Source: Haliclystus octoradiatus (Eukaryota > Cnidaria > Staurozoa > Stauromedusae > Haliclystidae). From it: a DNA stretch of 64,000 nt. The translations under genes and the position numbers were made by a program. Under the pieces are notes generated by a model. It made no database searches, was not told where the DNA came from, and was given only the letters and a program-made list of their open reading frames with translations. This document shows positions 58,875-64,000 of the stretch, piece after piece. The stretch is taken from positions 4,065,543 through 4,129,542 of the forward strand of contig OU744452.1 in the NCBI GenBank assembly GCA_916610825.1, given 5' to 3'. Numbering within the stretch: position 1 is the first letter of the stretch; each line of letters starts with the position of its first letter.

Positions 58875-59825
58875 TAAGCGCTTGTAACTTTGAAACTACA
58901 GAGTTTTTGAAGAGATTATAGAGGACTGTACCTCCGTAATCTGAAATGTGTTTATTGATTTTCATTTTTAGCACTTTACTATATTTGATATGAAATGAAA
59001 GATTGTCAATACTCATAGTCACGAGATTCACATGTGAAGTGTTGTTGTTGTCAATTACAAATATTTGCATAACGCAAATAATTAATATGAATATTATGAA
59101 ATACTGAATCAATGACATCGGACATGTGCAAACAATATTATGTTTATGTTTATCGTTTTGTTGTCCTTTATATCATTTCTTAGAAAACATTAGAAGTTTG
59201 GAAGAATTGCAGGAGAAATTCAAAATCAAAATGAGATAAATTTCACCCCCAGAAACACGATAGAATACAACTACAGAAAAACATACATCACCAAGTAAAG
59301 TTTTGAAGTCAATCTCTTACATCGATCACACACATGCATGATGTGCAGATGTAGTTAATTAATTTGTAATTCGCTTCCTTGTTAGGAGAAGGCTATGGAT
59401 TATGACGGCATATATTAGCATTTATAAAGCTGGACAGTGGACACATTTTGAATTGAAGCTCTTTGAAAAGTTATAGGACAATAAAAGTTTAATAAATTTA
59501 CAAAGTTATACAGTGCTACTTTACATATAAGTATTTTACAAGTCGATGAAAGACGTGCAATGCTACGTCTCTTAAATCGCTCGTCTTTTTGTCTAACTTG
59601 AGTAATAATTAAATTGTAATTGTATCTATATATCTAAACTACATGATAGTAACTGTATATATAATGTATTGTACATTAGGCTACATCCTTGAATGTCAGA
59701 ATTTGTTTCATAGATCAAAGTCTTCGTTATTTCTTCTTTCTTATTGTAAACTCTAATCTTTATTTGAACAAGTAAGATTGAGAAGGGAAAAATAATTGGA
59801 GGATACTCTATTTATAATAGTACTA
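58875..59825. other. Interior of the CACTA element, unassigned
   Basis: Non-coding AT-rich interior; no transposase similarity. Confidence 0.4.
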
Positions 59826-60262
59826 CAGTTTACACGATTCCCAACTCATTAACACCCAATTTTAACATGATATTTACGCGATTATCATCCTATATTGATG
59901 TTCGTTTTCTACCTGACTTTTACACGAAATACATCCACATATTACCCAATTTTACGTGATTTCTACTCGATGAAAACCGCGTAAATTCTGTGCTTTGTAC
60001 GCGGTATTCACGCGATCTTTTTTACGCGATTTTTACTCACTTTGAGTTCGTAGTGTGCAGAGCCTGCAGTGTCGCGGCTGAGATCAACAAAGAGAGTTTA
60101 AAATCATTGCTCTTAGCGAAAAAGCCACTCATCATTGCTCATAGAGGAGTGGCACGGGTGCCTTTGGTAGGGCGACACCTTACTTTACAATATGCTTCAG
60201 AACTGGACTATGGATCATGAGAGGATTGAGACTTTTGCGTGTGACCTATGGAAATAATGGAA

Positions 60263-60286
60263 GGAAGGACCCGTAAGGGTCCTTCC
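60263..60286. other. Perfect 10-bp-arm palindrome
   Basis: GGAAGGACCC, four-base loop GTAA, GGGTCCTTCC. Lies 200 bp outside the CACTA element in unassigned DNA. Confidence 0.8.
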
Positions 60287-60745
60287 CCACAATTATATTA
60301 CTGCTTCTGGTCATATATAGGCTACGCTACCTACTCTACTCAGAAAATGGTCTTACCTTGGTAGACGCCATAATTCAAGCTCCAATGGAATTCTAATAAA
60401 ATTTTATTTCTGTCAAAACATGAGAGAATCTTCAACTGACTTGGGAATGATTTTTCACGGTTTTGCCGCCACTATGAAAATGCCTCGTTTTTTTCAATTA
60501 GCCTCGTATTTCAAAAGTTGATAATTGATATTTCATCTTTCATTTTCGGATTCAGAAACTTTGATCAACTCCGATGAAGAATGGTGATGTACACACAGTA
60601 CACTCAATGCAGCTTTAATCTGATATTCCAGGTCAAATGGTAGCTGGCGCAAAAATATTCCTATGCATTAGCTGTGGCTTGCCCGTAGAGGCTCTCTTTC
60701 GCACATTCAAAGGTGGCACGAAGAAGTTGTGTCATTGTGTGAGTA

Positions 60746-61128
60746 AGGGACCGCTCATTATTTATGACCGCTGTTGAGGCCGAAGAGCTCCAATTTTTCC
60801 ACTGTATATTCCTTTTACCCAACCATAATGAACGTAATTTTTGTTACCTTACCATAAATAGAATATCGGTAATCGACGTGCTTTGTTTTTGATACTCCTT
60901 GGACAAGGGTATGGAAGTTCTTGTTTCAAGCTAACAGCCAAACTTGCTTGTTTAGATGAAAATAAGAGCTAAAATGCATCGCTTCATTTCTCTTTGTATT
61001 TCAAATGGAATTGGTGATATCATTGTATCATTTTTTTGTTTACCCAACCTTTTTTGAAAGTCATTTTTTATTTACCAAACCCCAATCCTTTCGCCCCCAA
61101 CCCCGGTCATGAATAACGAGCGATCCCT
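60746..61128. mobile_element. 383-bp MITE with about 40-bp inverted repeats
   Basis: AGGGACCGCTCATTATTTAT at the left and, in reverse complement, AGGGATCGCTCGTTATTCAT at the right; pairing continues through GACCG...GTTG...GGCCGAA. No clear target duplication and no coding sequence. Superfamily not assigned. Confidence 0.75.
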
Positions 61129-61194
61129 ATTTAAGTGAATATTAGGAAGGCAGGATGCAGTGCTGGCTGCGTAGTAGGCCATTTTTGTAAATTA

Positions 61195-61395
61195 TTGTTT
61201 GCAGCTACAGTTTTTGATGACAGCTGTACCATCGAGACCGGCATACTATGTTACGTTATTTCAAGGCCTGTCCATTATATATCTATCCGAATCAACACTC
61301 ATGATGATATGATCTCGAAGTACATCCCCTACTACAACAAACGGTTATGTCCCCACTACGATAGTAACAGTATCAATGATAAGATGCATGAAAAT
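61195..61395 (+). repeat. Exon-like shared segment, copy 2
   Basis: Preceded by TTGTTTGCAG, matches 45866-46045. Here the frame stays open to a stop at 61398 and reads TGILCYVISRPVHYISIRIN then YIPYYNKRLCPHYDSNSIND. Confidence 0.5.
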
Positions 61396-61600
61396 TGAAA
61401 GGGGCATTTGACCGGCGATAATTGTTTTGAAAAATATACATTTTTTTCAAAACCTCATTTTCAAACACCAGTTGTTACATCACAAACTAGGTTTTGAGTT
61501 TTCATAGCGATGAAATCTGGTAACTGGAGTACATCACGAGAAGTATTTTGATGGCAGTAAAACTACAAAGAAGTGTTTTGGGATTTGCTAAGTCAATTTT

Positions 61601-62832
61601 AGGGCAATTCCATGTAAGGTGAAACCAAAGCGTCAAAATTAAACCAATGATTTGAGCAAAAATATGACAACTAATATCAAATATAGTGCTTCTAGGTTAC
61701 TAATATCTATTTTTCATTAAGAAATTATATTATTAATGTTGAGAAAATCAATGTTTTTTATCATGCGTCGTAATGGCCGCCCTCAAATTCTATGAAAACA
61801 AAATAATCAAAATTCAAAACTTTGCGCTCTCCTCGCATTATCTGAATACAAAGGTTATATAAATCAGTGTTATAGTCCTTGTTTTACTCTATCCAATAAT
61901 TAGAATTAACAGAATGAGTGTCTTTTATCCCCAAACATCAGAAATGTTTCGTGATCTTCGACCGCTCGTAAATGGGTCACGAGAAAGTCATAAAAGTTTT
62001 GTTTACACTTCAACGTGACACTTCAGCGAAGAATCCTTTCATATGCAAAGTAGATTAGGGCTAATTAGCATATTTGGCGGGAAATTTCTTTTGCGGCAAG
62101 AATCGGCAGTTCAAACAAAATACCGCAGTGAAAACAGAATCAAAGATACCGCGTGACCGCTTGCACGTGTGTTGGACACCTTAACACCACGTTAAATTTT
62201 AACGTCGCTGTTGTTGAAATCAGCGGATGATATTGCACAATATTTGTCGCTTTTGGGGTGGAAGGAAAACAAAAGTTATCGTTGTTGTTTAGAACAGTTA
62301 TGATACCTTACAGCATTTTGAACAATTATATCAGTCAATCTACATTCAATGATTAGAGATTCGAATTACACTCAGAAAAACTTAGATTATCGCGTAATAT
62401 TTGTGTTTAACAAGATAATGTCGAAGCTCATAATAAGCTGCTTCGTAGCTGTAAGTGGGTCACATCGTAACTTCGTTGATTTTTCCAAGTTGAATGAAGG
62501 AATTTAATAAATTCGATTTTGTACCTAAGCTATCATATCTAAAGGAAACGATGACAGGGAAATTTTATCAATTTTTGTTAAAAATTCACAGAAGTTTTAT
62601 GTTTTTCGTGTCTGATTGGGGAACATGGCCGAGTGCGATACGTGGGTCACGGCTCTTCAACTCATTCTAATTTACTTAATTTTTCATATCTGTTTAATTA
62701 TTTTGAATAATAATGTTCCTCTTATCAATCGTAACAACTGATAACAAAAATGAAGCCAAATGTTAAAATAATTTCGAAGCCCTGAAAGAACAAACTCTCC
62801 GACTTGTAAGTGGGTCACGATGGAATTGCCCT
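61601..62832. mobile_element. Inverted-repeat element with internal GTGGGTCAC repeats
   Basis: AGGGCAATTCCAT and ATGGAATTGCCCT are perfect 13-bp inverted ends. Taking the ends as GGGC/GCCC, TTTA flanks both sides (61598-61601, 62832-62835). GTAAGTGGGTCACGA-like motifs recur at about 61968, 62451, 62642 and 62806. No coding sequence. Superfamily unclear. Confidence 0.75.
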
Positions 62833-62835
62833 TTA

Positions 62836-64000
62836 ATACCAAAGATGTAATATATGGAATAAAGCATTTTGTGGAAAGAAAACATTATGTAGATAATTGT
62901 GCACATTTTTTAGCCTACTGTTTTTTTTTTTTTTTTTTTTTTTTAAATCTATGAATGTGATACTTCTTGCAAACAACGACACATATCGAATCTAGCTTCA
63001 TTTTGGCAACATCAAACCAACTGCTTAAATTTCTGTATTTCAGTTACACTGACATTACTGAACATCGATCGAAACAAAATAAACATTGTATGTGATTTCT
63101 GGGTGTTTGGATATTATGGTCTGCTACAAAATTGATTCCAACTGAATTTAATTATTGACCGACCGTTGCCCAGTCGTTCGTTTGTCTGCGTTTCCAACCG
63201 CAATGTTTTTGGTAAGAAATATTCTGATAAAATTTCAGACTTGTTTGCTTGGAATGACGGTTTTAAGGACATATATATGTTGTATTTAAATCCCTGATTG
63301 TCATCATCTTTATATTCAACTCGTATTACTTTGCTTGTGTATTTCAAAATATGTTACAATATTAGAAGTTGCGTTTCAGAATTCACGACTCAAATCAACT
63401 CACTGAAGAGCAATTCCATAAAAGATGAACCTTTGTTGAAAAATTTCAAGTTAATATTTTCAAAATAAATTTGACATCTATCATATTTCCGTTACATTTT
63501 GCTGTTTGTTGTGCATTTTGCTGATTCCATGTTGTTTTTCCGAATGTAATCGAAGCCCGCGTAAATGTTAAGGGACGGAGCAAGTGATCATCATCAACAG
63601 CGGTCCTCTTGATACGGAAATGTTGAATGTATTTGTGCCAACATGATGTCAACACACCTATTATTCTGGGGTAAATAACAATAGACGGTTAATAATGCGA
63701 CAGCAGAGACAGATTTTGGCCGTCGTCATGCAGTGTGGTTTTAAACAGATATTTTTCGTTAAGTCGACTGATTTGATTTGTTATTTCCAACTCAAGTCGT
63801 TGGTTTTAAACAATATTGAGTAATAAGGTACTGGAAATACTCGAGATGCATTCTATTATGTAGATGTGTTGAGAAGATGTAGTTTAAAACATTAATTTTG
63901 TCCAAATGAATATTTCTGTGACATTGTATTTTCAGAGAAGAATTTCCGTTACACAACACAAATAATTCCGTTTCATTCATTACTTGCTTGTATCTTTTTT
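62836..64000. other. Unassigned right end with poly-T tract
   Basis: A run of about 22 T lies at 62922-62944, possibly the A-tail of a minus-strand retroposon. Minus-strand frames at 63114, 63446 and 63792 have no recognised similarity. Confidence 0.4.

Larger units (their letters stand above)
55247..60055. mobile_element. Non-autonomous EnSpm/CACTA element with two nested hAT elements
   Basis: Ends CACTATGAAC and GTTCGTAGTG are inverted repeats with the diagnostic CACTA. Subterminal regions 55258-55430 and 59830-60040 are arrays of TTTACGCG/CGCGTAAA motifs in mirrored orientation, the classic transposase-binding arrangement of this superfamily. Subtracting the nested hAT elements leaves about 2.2 kb with no transposase frame. 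The TNP2-like relic at 40.3 kb could belong to a relative. Confidence 0.85.
55244..60058. repeat. 3-bp target-site duplication of the CACTA element
   Basis: TGC at 55244-55246 and 60056-60058 flanks the CACTATGAAC and GTTCGTAGTG ends, the target length expected for EnSpm/CACTA elements. Confidence 0.75.

Noticed and set aside
60263-60286. Rho-independent terminator
   Set aside because: The hairpin lacks a T-tract and the context is eukaryotic.

Overview
The window is AT-rich nuclear DNA from an intron-rich animal. It holds one recognisable host gene, and almost everything else is transposable-element debris. The mix of DIRS-like, Penelope-like, BEL/Pao-like, hAT, EnSpm/CACTA, pogo and Crypton pieces with tRNA-derived SINEs suits an aquatic invertebrate, perhaps an invertebrate deuterostome. 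I cannot name the species from sequence alone.

Host gene. The minus strand from about 35.1 kb down to 0.23 kb encodes XRCC5 (Ku80), the DNA-end-binding partner of Ku70 in non-homologous end joining. I traced 22 coding exons by hand from similarity to remembered vertebrate Ku80 and from splice-site phase. They run in order through the von Willebrand A-like domain, an acidic loop, the beta-barrel DNA-binding core, the arm region, a basic linker and the C-terminal helical domain. The initiator exon was not found, one short conserved block near the start of the linker is missing, and the tail that recruits DNA-PKcs is absent or lies left of the window. Introns are large and filled with mobile elements.

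Left part (0-16 kb): a TAA microsatellite in the XRCC5 3' UTR, a LINE 3' end, and a 5.4-kb structure in which a 33-bp minisatellite has expanded between imperfect inverted ends and was then hit by a 2.26-kb hAT-like element with 619-bp inverted repeats and an exact 8-bp target duplication. A pogo/Tigger fragment follows.

Middle (16-35 kb): XRCC5 exons separated by a DIRS-like fossil, Penelope-like fragments, several inverted-repeat MITEs and a hAT MITE nested in a pogo-type MITE.

Right (35-64 kb): an element graveyard with no confident host gene. In order it has a ZMYM/SCAN-type hAT fragment, a BEL/Pao-like fossil abutting an EnSpm transposase, a CAGTAC-motif repeat, a Penelope 3' end, a ZNF862-type hAT split into opposite strands, a PIF1-like helicase relic facing a Crypton tyrosine recombinase relic, tRNA-derived SINEs, and a 4.8-kb CACTA element with TTTACGCG subterminal repeats and two hAT elements inside it. 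Two more inverted-repeat elements close the window.

All identifications are by eye; no database search was run. Exon borders come from splice consensus and phase and should be confirmed with transcripts.
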